64,000 nt of DNA from Deltaproteobacteria bacterium. GTDB lineage: Bacteria; Desulfobacterota; BSN033; UBA1163. A program made the position numbers and the translations under genes. A model generated the notes under the pieces. That model worked only from the letters and a program-made list of their open reading frames with translations. It was not told the DNA's origin and made no database searches. The stretch is from contig JAGVBT010000083.1 of NCBI GenBank assembly GCA_020059605.1, positions 1 to 64,000 on the forward strand, read 5' to 3'. Of the stretch, positions 43,656 to 52,439 are shown piece by piece (the stretch's first letter is position 1; every line of letters starts with the position of its first letter).

Positions 43656-44162
43656 ATGATTCTCATCATCGACGGTTACAACCTCCTCCATTCCGGCCGG
43701 ACCCTTGTTAAATTAAATTCCGTTGAACTTCAATGGGAAAGGGAGCGTCTCGTCGAGAAGCTTTCCGCCTACCGCCAAGCAAAATCATGCGGAGTGATGG
43801 CCGTCTTCGACGGGTGGCAGGGAGGATGGCCTACGGAGAAGAGAGAGAAACAGAAAGGGATTGAACTGATCTTCTCAAGAATCGGTGAGAAAGCGGACGA
43901 GGTCATCAAACGGTTGATCAGGGAGAAAGGGTCCGGGGCCGTGGTCGTCACCTCGGACCGGGAGATAGCAAGGTATGCCAGCAGGCTTTCGGTCCCGGTC
44001 ATTCCCTCCGAACAGTTTGAAGCGAAGTTAAATAGTACAGACTTCAGATATGAAGAAGAATCAGACGAGAGCGAAGAGGAGAGAGGTTTCAAGAAAAAGG
44101 GACCCTCTCGAAGGCCCTCCAAAAAAGAGAAAAGATTGAAATTAGCCCTAAAAAAACTTTAA
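43656..44162 (+). CDS. NYN-domain (YacP-like) ribonuclease
   Basis: The 168-residue protein starts MILIIDGYNLLH with an acidic PIN-like active site; AVFDGWQGGWP, GEKADEVIKRLI and VVVTSDREIARYAS supply the others. The family includes B. subtilis Rae1, which cuts mRNA on the ribosome. The C-terminus is very basic (GPSRRPSKKEKRLKLALKKL). ATG 43656 lacks a good site; the preceding 99 in-frame bases hold three short palindromes (GGCC-ATTA-TGGCC and others), not family sequence. Confidence 0.8.
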   Translation: MILIIDGYNLLHSGRTLVKLNSVELQWERERLVEKLSAYRQAKSCGVMAVFDGWQGGWPTEKREKQKGIELIFSRIGEKADEVIKRLIREKGSGAVVVTSDREIARYASRLSVPVIPSEQFEAKLNSTDFRYEEESDESEEERGFKKKGPSRRPSKKEKRLKLALKKL

Positions 44163-44164
44163 AT

Positions 44165-44195
44165 ATTTTCATTCCGCAATCCGCATTCCGCAATC
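44165..44195. repeat. ATTCCGCAATCC word repeat
   Basis: CATTCCGCAATCCGCATTCCGCAATC, three imperfect word copies between convergent genes. The GCAATCCGC words are the complement of the TTGCGGATT words at 40769. Confidence 0.45.
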
Positions 44196-44198
44196 AAA

Positions 44199-44810
44199 TC
44201 ACCCCTTCCACTTATTCTCCGTTCCCTGCAACAACCTTGAAATGTTGGATTGATGCCGGTAGAGAATCAAGGCGGCGATGATCACGCTCAGGACGAAGTA
44301 GGCCTGGGAGTCGCTTCGAAAAAAGGCAATGAGGATGGGAATGGTCGTTGCGCAGGCGATTGAACCCAGCGAAACATATCTCCATTTCCATACGATCCCG
44401 GTGAAGAGAAAAAGCTCAAGGAGAACGGCGATCGGGGAGATGGGAAGATAGACGCCCACGGCTGTAGCTACGCCTTTTCCTCCTTTGAATCCGAGAAAGA
44501 TGGGAAAGATATGGCCGAGGAGGGGGCTTAAACCGGCCAGGGCAATCCACTGGTCCGCAGTCACTCCCCACTGGTCTGCTATTCCCCACCGGAGAGCCGC
44601 CCAGACGGGGATAAACCCTTTCATCATGTCCCCGAGGAGGGTCAGAATCCCAAGCGTCTTGCCGGCGGTACGGAAGACATTGGTTGCACCGATATTTTTG
44701 CTCCCTGTCTTCCTTGGGTCCGCCCGCGAAAAGAGCCGTGCCAGGAGAAGCCCGGTAGGAATGGACCCTAAAAGATAGCCGAAAAGGGCGATAAAAATCC
44801 CGACAGGCAT
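44199..44810 (-). CDS. plsY: glycerol-3-phosphate acyltransferase PlsY
   Basis: Transfers acyl from acyl-phosphate (made by PlsX) to glycerol-3-phosphate. The 203-residue membrane protein has five to seven segments and the motifs [28 protein letters not shown] and [24 protein letters not shown] 44810 gives the normal length. The tRNA-Pro gene lies just upstream on the same strand. Confidence 0.95.
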   Translation of the reverse strand: MPVGIFIALFGYLLGSIPTGLLLARLFSRADPRKTGSKNIGATNVFRTAGKTLGILTLLGDMMKGFIPVWAALRWGIADQWGVTADQWIALAGLSPLLGHIFPIFLGFKGGKGVATAVGVYLPISPIAVLLELFLFTGIVWKWRYVSLGSIACATTIPILIAFFRSDSQAYFVLSVIIAALILYRHQSNISRLLQGTENKWKG

Positions 44811-44827
44811 GCTGTGCCCAAAAAAGA

Positions 44828-44904
44828 TGGTCGGGGAGAGGAGATTTGAACTCCCGGCCTCTTGGTCCCGAACCAAGCGCGCTACCAGGCTGCGCTACTC
44901 CCCG
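44828..44904 (-). tRNA. tRNA-Pro (CGG)
   Basis: A 77-base tRNA on the minus strand with encoded CCA (plus 44828-44830). Acceptor CGGGGAG/CTCCCCG, anticodon stem CTTGG/CCAAG with loop TTCGGGA, so anticodon CGG. D-arm AGCGCAGCCTGGTAGCGC and T-arm GTTCAAATC are standard. It is close to E. coli tRNA-Pro(CGG) in pattern. Confidence 0.95.
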
Positions 44905-45041
44905 ATGTTTTTCTAACTTACGAGATTAAAAGGAAATTGTCAAGGAACGTCTCCCGTTTTCTATGAAATTTGACAATTTTTGAAGGATCGGTTAGAAAAT
45001 TTAGTTAAAACGGATTTTCGTTTTGCCCAAGGGGCAACTCC

Positions 45042-45695
45042 ATGCGTATCGAGTTCATTCAAGCAAGGGACCTTCCTGATGCCTGGTTTCAATGCGTCTA
45101 CCATATCTTTGATAAGGGGTATGAATATATCATCGACCGGGGGAGCTTTAAAGGCCAGAAAAGAGTTGAGTATGACTATATCGTCATCCATATCTCTCAT
45201 CCCGGGACAAAACCCCTGATCCCCGAAATCCCACCCGGATGTTCCGTGCCTCCGCCCACATCGATGGAGTATGTGGAGCAGTATCTCGAAAAACTGATTA
45301 CCTCGATCAAGGGGAAACATGAAACCTACACGTACGGCGAGGATTTGGAAAAACAGGTTGACGAGGTAATCCGGATGTATCGCGAGGAAGGGCCCAATAC
45401 GAACCAGGCCTACATGGCCGTGGGCAATGCCGCTTCCTTATTGCTGGACGATCCTCAGTGCCTGCGCGGAGTCGATACCCGAATTCGTTATGGAAAACTC
45501 CATTTTATGCTATATTTCCGGTCCTGGGATCTATGGGCCGGATTTCCTTCCAATTTGGCCGCGCTCCAGTTGCTCAAAGAATACATGGCGAAGGAAATCG
45601 GGGTGGAGGACGGGGAGATCATCGCCTCCAGCAAGGGGCTCCACCTCTATGACTATTGCTGGGATCTGGCAAGGACTCGCACCGGGAGAAAGTAA
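45042..45695 (+). CDS. thyA: thymidylate synthase, archaeal (methanogen) type
   Basis: Methylates dUMP to dTMP. The 217-residue length and the C-terminal run RSWDLWAGFPSNLAALQLL plus DGEIIASSKGLHLYDYCWDLA match the short thymidylate synthase family described from methanogens. The catalytic Cys is in DDPQCLRGVDTRI (about residue 140). It is much shorter than E. coli ThyA (264). A dCMP deaminase at 36491 can supply its substrate. The archaeal-type family suggests past transfer. Confidence 0.85.
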   Translation: MRIEFIQARDLPDAWFQCVYHIFDKGYEYIIDRGSFKGQKRVEYDYIVIHISHPGTKPLIPEIPPGCSVPPPTSMEYVEQYLEKLITSIKGKHETYTYGEDLEKQVDEVIRMYREEGPNTNQAYMAVGNAASLLLDDPQCLRGVDTRIRYGKLHFMLYFRSWDLWAGFPSNLAALQLLKEYMAKEIGVEDGEIIASSKGLHLYDYCWDLARTRTGRK

Positions 45696-45705
45696 GGAGA
45701 AAAAA

Positions 45706-46857
45706 ATGGATTTTACCCTATCTACCGAACAACAGATGATTAAGGATTTATGCAAGAACTTTGTAAAAAACGAGATTGCCCCCATTGCCGAAGAGATGGA
45801 TGAAACCGGCCTCTTTCCTTACGAGGTCTGGAAGAAGCTGGGAGACCTGGGGATTGTGGGCATCCCCATTCCGGAAGAATATGGCGGAGGGGGAATGGAT
45901 TGGGTTTCGACGATGATCGCCATCGAGGAGATCAGCCGGGGAGATGCCTCGCTCGGCGTTTCGTTCCTCGATTCCGTCACCCTCCCGATGAATCTGATCA
46001 ATGCCTTCGGAACGGAAGAGCAGAAAGAGAAATGGCTCATCCCTCTGGCCACCGGAGAGAAAATCGGGGCCTTCGGTTTGACCGAAGCCCAGGCCGGGTC
46101 CGATGCCAACGCCATTCAGACCAAGGCCGTTCCGGAGGGAGAGGAATGGGTGATCAACGGAACAAAACAGTTTATCACCAATGCCGGGTTGAAACACAAC
46201 AGCCTGGTGGTCATTGCCGCCGTGACAGGGGAAGGGTCGGGGACGAAAAAGAGGATCTCCAACATCATTGTCCCCACTGGCGTGGGAGGCTTTAATTTCG
46301 GAGAAAAATATAAAAAGATGGGATGGAAGGCATCCGAGACCCGGGAGCTGATCTTTGATGATTGCCGGGTTCCGAAGGAGAACATCCTCGGCAATCCTGA
46401 GAAGGGATACAATCAATTCATGATGGCCCTCCAAACGAGCCGCATCGGTTTCGGCGCCCATTCCGTGGGCCTGGCCCAGGCCATCTTCGATGTTTCCCTG
46501 GGCTATGCCAAGGAGAGGGAACAGTTCGGCAAAACAATCAGTAAATTCCAGGCCATCCAGTTCAAACTGGCCGACATGATCATGGAGATCGAGCTGGCGA
46601 GGTTGATGGTTTACAAGGCGGCCTGGCAGAAGGATCAAGGGGAGAACTACTTTGCGACGTCCACCTATGCCAAGGTGTTTTCCTCGGAGGTGGCCAAGCG
46701 GTGTGCGGATAAGGGGGTCCAGATCCACGGCGGATACGGATTGATGGATGAATACCCCATCTCCCGTTACTGGCGCGAGGTAAAATTTGAAGAGATCCTG
46801 GACGGAACCTCGGAAATCCAGAGGCTCAACATTGCACAGAAGGTCTTAAAACTCTAA
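45706..46857 (+). CDS. acyl-CoA dehydrogenase with Asp at the catalytic-base position
   Basis: The 383-residue FAD enzyme has the full fold: GAFGLTEAQAGSDANAIQTKA, KQFITNAG, MALQTSRIGFGAHSVGLAQA, REQFGKTISKFQAIQ. Where most short-chain members have (Y)EGT, it has ILDGTSEIQRL, so the usual Glu is Asp. A second Asp occurs at position 89 (SFLDSVT). Asp bases are known in alicyclic acyl-CoA dehydrogenases of aromatic-degrading anaerobes, so a cyclic acyl-CoA substrate is possible. TAAGGAG precedes the ATG. It is ten bases after thyA. Confidence 0.9.
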   Translation: MDFTLSTEQQMIKDLCKNFVKNEIAPIAEEMDETGLFPYEVWKKLGDLGIVGIPIPEEYGGGGMDWVSTMIAIEEISRGDASLGVSFLDSVTLPMNLINAFGTEEQKEKWLIPLATGEKIGAFGLTEAQAGSDANAIQTKAVPEGEEWVINGTKQFITNAGLKHNSLVVIAAVTGEGSGTKKRISNIIVPTGVGGFNFGEKYKKMGWKASETRELIFDDCRVPKENILGNPEKGYNQFMMALQTSRIGFGAHSVGLAQAIFDVSLGYAKEREQFGKTISKFQAIQFKLADMIMEIELARLMVYKAAWQKDQGENYFATSTYAKVFSSEVAKRCADKGVQIHGGYGLMDEYPISRYWREVKFEEILDGTSEIQRLNIAQKVLKL

Positions 46858-46858
46858 A

Positions 46859-47632
46859 TCACTGTTTCGAATTTCTCTCCACAAAGGCATAGGCGCTGTG
46901 ATTGTGGATGGATTCGAAGTTCTCCGATTCCACCGTAAACCAGGTGATGTTCTTGTCTCTTTTTAGCCGCCTGGCGATCTCCCTCACCACGTCTTCGACG
47001 AACATCGGTTTTTCGTAAGCCTTTTCGGTGACATACTTTTCGTCGGGTCTTTTCAGGATGGAATAGAGATCGCACGAAGCGCATTCCTCCACCAGGCGGA
47101 TGATGTCTTCGATCCAGAGAAATTTTTTGAACCGGAGATTGACCGTGACGACGGACCGCTGGTTGTGAGCCCCGAATTCGCTGATCTCTTTGGAGCAGGG
47201 GCAGACCGTGGTGATGGGGACGATGATTCCGACATAGAAATCGTCTTTGTCGTTGCTTGAGCCGCAGAAGCGGCAGATATATTCCATCAGGCTCTTCGCC
47301 CGGGTGACCGGGGCTTCCTTCTCAACAAAATAGGAAAACTCAACCTCGAGATGGGCGGACTTGGCCCTCAGTTTCCTCTTCATCTCGGAGAGGATCTTGG
47401 AAAAGTTTTTAATCGCGATATCGCTCTTATATTGATTGAGAATCTCCACAAAGCGGCTCATGTGCGTCCCCTTGAACCGGTGGGGGAGGTTCACATACAT
47501 ATTGACGCTTGCCACCGTATGCTGGACCCCTTTGGCCTTGTCGAGAACGGTGATGGGGTAGCGGATATTCTTCACCCCAACCTTATTGATCTCAATGTTC
47601 CGGTGATCTCTCTGACTCTGAATATCGTTCAT
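46859..47632 (-). CDS. folE2: GTP cyclohydrolase FolE2 (type IB)
   Basis: Converts GTP to dihydroneopterin triphosphate without strict zinc need; the first step to folate and queuosine. The 257-residue protein has RDHRNIEINKVGVKNIRYP, FKGTHMSRFVEIL, VPITTVCPCSKEIS (metal Cys) and GAHNQRS. GGGGAG precedes ATG 47632. The start overlaps the queD stop by four bases. Convergent with the acyl-CoA dehydrogenase. Confidence 0.94.
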   Translation of the reverse strand: MNDIQSQRDHRNIEINKVGVKNIRYPITVLDKAKGVQHTVASVNMYVNLPHRFKGTHMSRFVEILNQYKSDIAIKNFSKILSEMKRKLRAKSAHLEVEFSYFVEKEAPVTRAKSLMEYICRFCGSSNDKDDFYVGIIVPITTVCPCSKEISEFGAHNQRSVVTVNLRFKKFLWIEDIIRLVEECASCDLYSILKRPDEKYVTEKAYEKPMFVEDVVREIARRLKRDKNITWFTVESENFESIHNHSAYAFVERNSKQ

Positions 47633-48009
47633 GCTCTCCCCCCGAAATACGTCGCACAGGAGGTGTCCGATTCCCATGCGCTTACCTTTTTAAGTCGGGC
47701 CGGGTGACCTTTCAGTTCTTTCCTCAATTGATCGAAAATATATCTGGCTATGTTTTCGGAGGAAGGCTCTTCTCCGGAGAAATAGGGGAGATCATTCAGG
47801 AAGGTATGGTCCAGAGTCTTTAAAACTTTTTCGACCTTCTGCTTCAATATGGTGAAATCAATGGCCACTCCTTCTCGATTCAGTTTCGCCGAGGTGACCG
47901 AGATCTCTATTTTCCAGTTGTGGCCATGGAGCTCCTCACACTTCCCGTGGAGATAACGCAAGCGGTGAGCGCTTGAAAAATGCGACGTTACTGTCAATTC
48001 ATACATCAT
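47629..48009 (-). CDS. queD: 6-carboxy-tetrahydropterin synthase (QueD/PTPS family)
   Basis: The 126-residue protein has the zinc histidines in FSSAHRL and HGHNWKIE, the catalytic Cys in HGKCEELHGH, and DFTILK...LDHTFLND. The C-terminal Glu is in VSAWESDTSCA. It uses the FolE2 product for queuosine, which fits the two-gene operon; the alternative PTPS-III role in folate synthesis cannot be excluded. Confidence 0.9.
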   Translation of the reverse strand: MMYELTVTSHFSSAHRLRYLHGKCEELHGHNWKIEISVTSAKLNREGVAIDFTILKQKVEKVLKTLDHTFLNDLPYFSGEEPSSENIARYIFDQLRKELKGHPARLKKVSAWESDTSCATYFGGRA

Positions 48010-48011
48010 TA

Positions 48012-48110
48012 AACTCCTTTGGAATGTTGGAATATTGGAGATCTTGGATGAACTTCATTTTTCTTGTTCCATCATTCCATTATTCCACTCTTCCAATATT
48101 CCTTTGCGTT
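48012..48110. repeat. imperfect inverted repeat (GGAATATTGGA words)
   Basis: Left arm TTTGGAATGTTGGAATATTGG and right arm CATTCCATTATTCCACTC with TTCCAATATTCC. It lies between queD and the glycerate kinase gene. Confidence 0.6.
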
Positions 48111-48112
48111 CT

Positions 48113-49465
48113 TTACTCAACTAATATAATCCTAACATCCATCACATTGGTTTGGGTCGGGCCGGTCATAAGCAGGTCTCCGAGTTTCTGGAAAAAAGGA
48201 TAGGCGTCGTTGTTATTCAGATGGGTTTTTGCATTTAGACCCAGCGTTTGCGCCCTCCGGATCGTTGTATGATCGGCGATTGCGCCGGCAGCATCCGTCG
48301 GACCATCCGTGCCATCCGTGCCTCCGCTCAGCAAAACGGTTTTTTCAAGGTCCATGATCTCGAAGGCGCCGGCTAAAACAAATTCCTGATTTCTTCCCCC
48401 TTTGCCGTGGCCTTTCATGGTCACCGTGGTCTCCCCGCCCGAGATGATACAGGCCGGTTTCGGAATCGGATGGCCGCTTGAAAAAACCTCTTTTGCCAGA
48501 GAACCATGGAAACGGGCCGCCTCGCGGGTCTCTCCGACGATCGAAGAGGAAAGAATGACCGTGTTGTAGCCAAGGGAAGCCGCTTCTGCTTCGGCAGCCT
48601 GAAGGGCGATGATGTTTGATCCGATCAGTATATTATGAACTTTATTAAAAACGCCATCTCCGGGTTTGGGCGTTTCGTCCATTTTTCCCTCTCTTCCGGC
48701 TGAGAGATACTGTTGAACCGATGAAGGGACTTTTGGGACGAGATCATATTTTTCGAGTATTTCCCATGCTTCTTTAAAGGTGGATGTGTCAGGCACGGTC
48801 GGCCCGGAGGCGATCGAATCGAGCGGGTCTCCCACAACATCGGAAAGGATGAAGGTGAGAACAGTGGAAGGGTAGGCCCACCGGGCAAGCCATCCTCCCT
48901 TGATCTGCGAAATATGTTTCCGGATGGTGTTGATCTCTATGATATCCGCGCCACAATCAAGGAGAAGCTGGGTGGTTTTCTGTTTCTCTTCGAGGGAAAT
49001 CCCGTCAACAGGAAGAGGTAACAACGCAGATCCACCGCCTGATATAAGGAAGAGGACGAGATCCTTCTCTCCTGTTTCTTTGAGAAGGGTTTGAATCTTT
49101 TTTGCCCCTTCGAGGCCCTTCTGATCCGGGAGGGGGTGTCCTGCTTCGATGACCTCCGTCACTTTCAAAGGCAAGCCATGGCCATGCTTTGTTGTGATGA
49201 TGCCTGAAGTCAGGCGGCCGTTAAAAATCTCTTCCATCGCCTGGGCCATGGAGGCAGATGCCTTGCCAGCGCCTATGACGAAAATCCGTTGGAACGGGCT
49301 TAAGTCAAAAGACTTTTTCGAATCCCCCGGGATCTGGATCGTTAAAACCTCATTCTGAATATGAACAGATTTTTTGAGTGCCTCAGAGGGGTTGACGGCG
49401 GCAACAGCCTTCCCAAAAATAACTTCCGCCATTTTTCTCATTTCATCAAGAGACAGATTTTTCAT
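48113..49465 (-). CDS. glycerate 2-kinase (GckA/MOFRL family)
   Basis: Phosphorylates D-glycerate to 2-phosphoglycerate (type II glycerate kinase). The 450-residue protein has the N-terminal DUF4147 domain (VIGAGKASASMAQAME; TKHGHGLP; ISGGGSALLPLPVDGIS; RKHISQIKGG) and the C-terminal MOFRL domain (CIISGGETTVTMKGHGKGGRNQEF, LSGGTDGTDGPTDAAGAIAD). GGAGTGGGA precedes the ATG. A single gene behind its own strong promoter. Confidence 0.9.
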   Translation of the reverse strand: MKNLSLDEMRKMAEVIFGKAVAAVNPSEALKKSVHIQNEVLTIQIPGDSKKSFDLSPFQRIFVIGAGKASASMAQAMEEIFNGRLTSGIITTKHGHGLPLKVTEVIEAGHPLPDQKGLEGAKKIQTLLKETGEKDLVLFLISGGGSALLPLPVDGISLEEKQKTTQLLLDCGADIIEINTIRKHISQIKGGWLARWAYPSTVLTFILSDVVGDPLDSIASGPTVPDTSTFKEAWEILEKYDLVPKVPSSVQQYLSAGREGKMDETPKPGDGVFNKVHNILIGSNIIALQAAEAEAASLGYNTVILSSSIVGETREAARFHGSLAKEVFSSGHPIPKPACIISGGETTVTMKGHGKGGRNQEFVLAGAFEIMDLEKTVLLSGGTDGTDGPTDAAGAIADHTTIRRAQTLGLNAKTHLNNNDAYPFFQKLGDLLMTGPTQTNVMDVRIILVE

Positions 49466-49495
49466 TCCCACTCCATAGTAACACACTATGTGAAT

Positions 49496-49543
49496 TTTAT
49501 AACTAAACTGACGGTAAGTGTCAATCATGATGAATCATCATGA
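49496..49543 (-). promoter_or_regulatory. glycerate kinase promoter with upstream palindromic operator
   Basis: On the minus strand TTGACA (plus 49519-49524), 17 bp, TATAAA (plus 49496-49501). Directly upstream of the -35 is a perfect palindrome TCATGATGA-A-TCATCATGA (49525-49543), placed where an activator or repressor would bind. xseA diverges 216 bases away; nothing else is seen in that gap. Confidence 0.7.
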
Positions 49544-49758
49544 TGAATGGAGTCTTACAAAATGCTCTGATTTTTTTACTATACATGACGTCATTCATTT
49601 CTGCCCATCCTGATAGCTGATAAATCCTTCATTTCGAACATTTCTCATCAGAAAACTTAGGACAGACTTGCCAAAGGGAGGGAACATGTTATATTACCGC
49701 CATTGAACCATCATTTTTGAAAAATCCTCTCTCACTCCATGGGGGTATTCGTTTCAGT

Positions 49759-51099
49759 ATGGAACTTCCTCTTCGTTATATCCTCACAGTCTCGGAACTG
49801 ACACAAGAGATTAAAGACATTCTCGAGGATAAATTCCCAAATATCTGGGTGGAAGGGGAGATTTCCAACCTCAAGATACCTCCCTCAGGCCATATCTACT
49901 TTACCCTGAAGGACGATTTCAGCCAGATTCGAGGGGTTCTCTTTAAGATGAGGGCCAGAACGCTTCGCTTCCTACCGGAGGACGGCCTTCATGTCATCTG
50001 CCGGGGCAGGGTGAGCCTCTATGAAAAGAGGGGAGAATATCAACTGATCCTGGAAGAGATGGAGCCCAAAGGAATTGGCGCCCTCCAGCTTGCCTTTCAA
50101 CAGATGAAGGATCGTCTTGAAAAGGAAGGCTTCTTCGACCCAAGCCGAAAAAAACCGCTTCCCCTCCTTCCAAGGGCCATTGGAATCGTTACTTCTCCGA
50201 CAGGAGCCGTCATCCGGGATATGATTCAGATCATTCAGCGCAGATTTGAGAATATGCGGATTCTTCTCTATCCTGTCCGTGTTCAAGGGGACGGAGCCTC
50301 CTTTGAGATGGCTGAGGGGATAAAATACTTCAATAAGCAGTTGAATGTGGATGTGATCATTGTAGGAAGGGGAGGGGGATCGCTGGAGGATTTGTGGGCT
50401 TTTAACGAGGAGGTTTTAGCAAAAGCAATTTATCATTCAAAAATCCCCGTGGTTTCCGCGGTAGGCCATGAGACCGATTACACGATCTCGGACTTTGTCG
50501 CCGATTTGAGAGCTCCCACCCCTTCCGCAGCGGCGGAAATGGTTGTAAGGGATAAAAGAGAATTGCAAAGGGGCCTCTATTATTTAAAAAGCCGCCTGGA
50601 AAGCCGAATGTTGCAACACCTCCAGGGATTGAGATCGGATCTGTCCTATCTCCGGAGAGGGTTGGTCGATCCCGAAAAGAGGATAGAAGAATATTTTTTA
50701 AGAGTGGATGACCTCTTTAACCGCCTTCGAAGGTTTCTTCTCCAGGACCTCTCGAGAAAGAGAGAGAAGGATCGGTATCTTCAGGAAAGACTTCTCCTCC
50801 AGAGACTGGATCAGAAGATGAATAACTTTAGATTTTTCATCTCGGAAGCCCTGAGCCGGTTGGAAAAGAGCACGAAATACTTTCTTGAGCTTGAGAGAGA
50901 GAGGACCAGAGGAATTTTGGGAAAGCTCGGTTCCTTGAGTCCGCTCGCCATTCTGGAAAGGGGGTATAGCATCACACGGAAATTCCCTTCCATGAAGATT
51001 TTAAGGGATATTGCCCAGGTTAAGCCGGGGGATCGGGTCGAGGTGAGGCTCCACAGAGGAACTCTTTTCTGCGGCGTTGAGAGGGCCGGGGAGCCTTGA
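49759..51099 (+). CDS. xseA: exodeoxyribonuclease VII large subunit
   Basis: Catalytic subunit of the single-strand nuclease ExoVII. The 446-residue protein has the OB-fold start ILTVSELTQEIKDILEDKFPNIWVEGEISNLK, then IGIVTSPTGAVIRDMIQII, DVIIVGRGGGSLEDLWAFNEE and AVGHETDYTISDFVADLRAPTPSAAAE, and a C-terminal coiled coil with ILERGYSI. ATG 49759 matches the family start; an in-frame TTG at 49717 is possible. Confidence 0.95.
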   Translation: MELPLRYILTVSELTQEIKDILEDKFPNIWVEGEISNLKIPPSGHIYFTLKDDFSQIRGVLFKMRARTLRFLPEDGLHVICRGRVSLYEKRGEYQLILEEMEPKGIGALQLAFQQMKDRLEKEGFFDPSRKKPLPLLPRAIGIVTSPTGAVIRDMIQIIQRRFENMRILLYPVRVQGDGASFEMAEGIKYFNKQLNVDVIIVGRGGGSLEDLWAFNEEVLAKAIYHSKIPVVSAVGHETDYTISDFVADLRAPTPSAAAEMVVRDKRELQRGLYYLKSRLESRMLQHLQGLRSDLSYLRRGLVDPEKRIEEYFLRVDDLFNRLRRFLLQDLSRKREKDRYLQERLLLQRLDQKMNNFRFFISEALSRLEKSTKYFLELERERTRGILGKLGSLSPLAILERGYSITRKFPSMKILRDIAQVKPGDRVEVRLHRGTLFCGVERAGEP

Positions 51100-51153
51100 C
51101 GATCCTCCCATAAAGGGGATAAAATGAAATAATAAAAACATTGGAGGCATCAG

Positions 51154-51414
51154 ATGCCAAAAGAGAAATATGAGGATGCCCTGAATAAACTGGAAAAGAT
51201 TGTCGCAAAAATGGAAGAAGGAAATATCTCTCTCGAAGAGTCATTAAAACTCTTTGAAGAGGGGATACGCCTTTCCCGTTTCTGTAATCAGAAACTGGAT
51301 GAAGCGGAAAAGCGGATTCAGGTCTTAATGAAGGATAAAGGCGGAATCCTTAAGGCACAGCCTTTTGATCCATCGGGCAGCCTTGAAAAAGGTTTTGAGG
51401 GAGAGGATGAATGA
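51154..51414 (+). CDS. xseB: exodeoxyribonuclease VII small subunit
   Basis: The 86-residue helical subunit binds XseA: YEDALNKLEKIVAKMEEGNISLEESLKLFEEGI then LDEAEKRIQVL. GGAGGC precedes the ATG. The acidic C-terminus is variable in the family. Confidence 0.95.
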   Translation: MPKEKYEDALNKLEKIVAKMEEGNISLEESLKLFEEGIRLSRFCNQKLDEAEKRIQVLMKDKGGILKAQPFDPSGSLEKGFEGEDE

Positions 51415-51536
51415 AAATCATAATAACCGATCGCCAATCATCTATGGTCAATAACTTATGTCCAAACCATTGACTACTGGAGGATTTTATCGCCGTAATC
51501 GATTGAACTTGCTGTCAGCATGAATGTTAACATCCG

Positions 51537-52436
51537 ATGGATATCCAAAGGTATTTGAGGGAGAAAAAAGAGATTGTGGATGCGGCCCTGGAAGGGTATT
51601 GTCCGGACCCCGGTGGCACGGGTTTTGAGATGGATTATCCTCCCTCGCTCCATCGGGCGATCCGGCACAGCCTGGTGGATGGAGGAAAGAGAATACGGCC
51701 CATCCTGTCGATGGCCGCCTTTGAGGCCGTGGGAGGGAAAGGGGATGGGATTCTTCCTTTCGCCTGCGGGCTGGAGATGATCCACACCTATTCGTTGATC
51801 CACGACGATCTTCCGGCCATTGACAACGACGACTATCGAAGGGGAAGGCCCTCCTGCCATAAAGTTTTCGGGGAAGCCATGGGTATTTTGGCTGGCGATG
51901 GTCTTCTGACAGAGGCCTTCCGGGTCATGACGACGCCCACCTCGGTCGATCCCGCTATTGTTCTCGAGATTGTCCATGAGATCGCCCGGGCCTCAGGCAT
52001 TTCTGGAATGGTCGGAGGCCAGGTTGCAGATATCGAATCAGAGGGAAAAGAGGTCGATTTGCCTACGGTTCAATATATTCATACCCATAAGACCGGGGCG
52101 CTCATTTTAGCCTCGGTCCGGACGGGGGTGAAGCTGGGGGGAGGCAATGAGGAGACCCTCAGGGCGTTGACCCATTATGGGCAAAGAATTGGCCTCGCCT
52201 TTCAGATCGTCGACGATATTTTGAATGTCGAGGGAAAAACCGAACTGTTGGGAAAAAGGACGGGAAGTGATCTTTTTAAAGGAAAGGCAACTTACCCCTC
52301 CCTGCTGGGCATTGACTCGTCGAGGAGGATGGCCGGTGAATTGATGGAGTCGGCCATCGATGTCCTCCATCCTTTCGGAGCCGGAGTCGAACCGCTCAAA
52401 GAGATAGCCAAATTTATCATCTTGAGGGAATCCTGA
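51537..52436 (+). CDS. ispA: geranylgeranyl/farnesyl diphosphate synthase
   Basis: Chain-extending prenyltransferase. The 299-residue protein has GGKRIRP, the first Asp-rich motif HDDLPAIDNDDYRRGRP, GDGLLTEAF, MVGGQVADIE, HTHKTGALI and the second motif FQIVDDILNVEG. The IspA class makes C15 (or C20) diphosphate. It lies between xseB and dxs, the order used in many proteobacteria. Confidence 0.94.
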   Translation: MDIQRYLREKKEIVDAALEGYCPDPGGTGFEMDYPPSLHRAIRHSLVDGGKRIRPILSMAAFEAVGGKGDGILPFACGLEMIHTYSLIHDDLPAIDNDDYRRGRPSCHKVFGEAMGILAGDGLLTEAFRVMTTPTSVDPAIVLEIVHEIARASGISGMVGGQVADIESEGKEVDLPTVQYIHTHKTGALILASVRTGVKLGGGNEETLRALTHYGQRIGLAFQIVDDILNVEGKTELLGKRTGSDLFKGKATYPSLLGIDSSRRMAGELMESAIDVLHPFGAGVEPLKEIAKFIILRES

Positions 52437-52439
52437 TCG

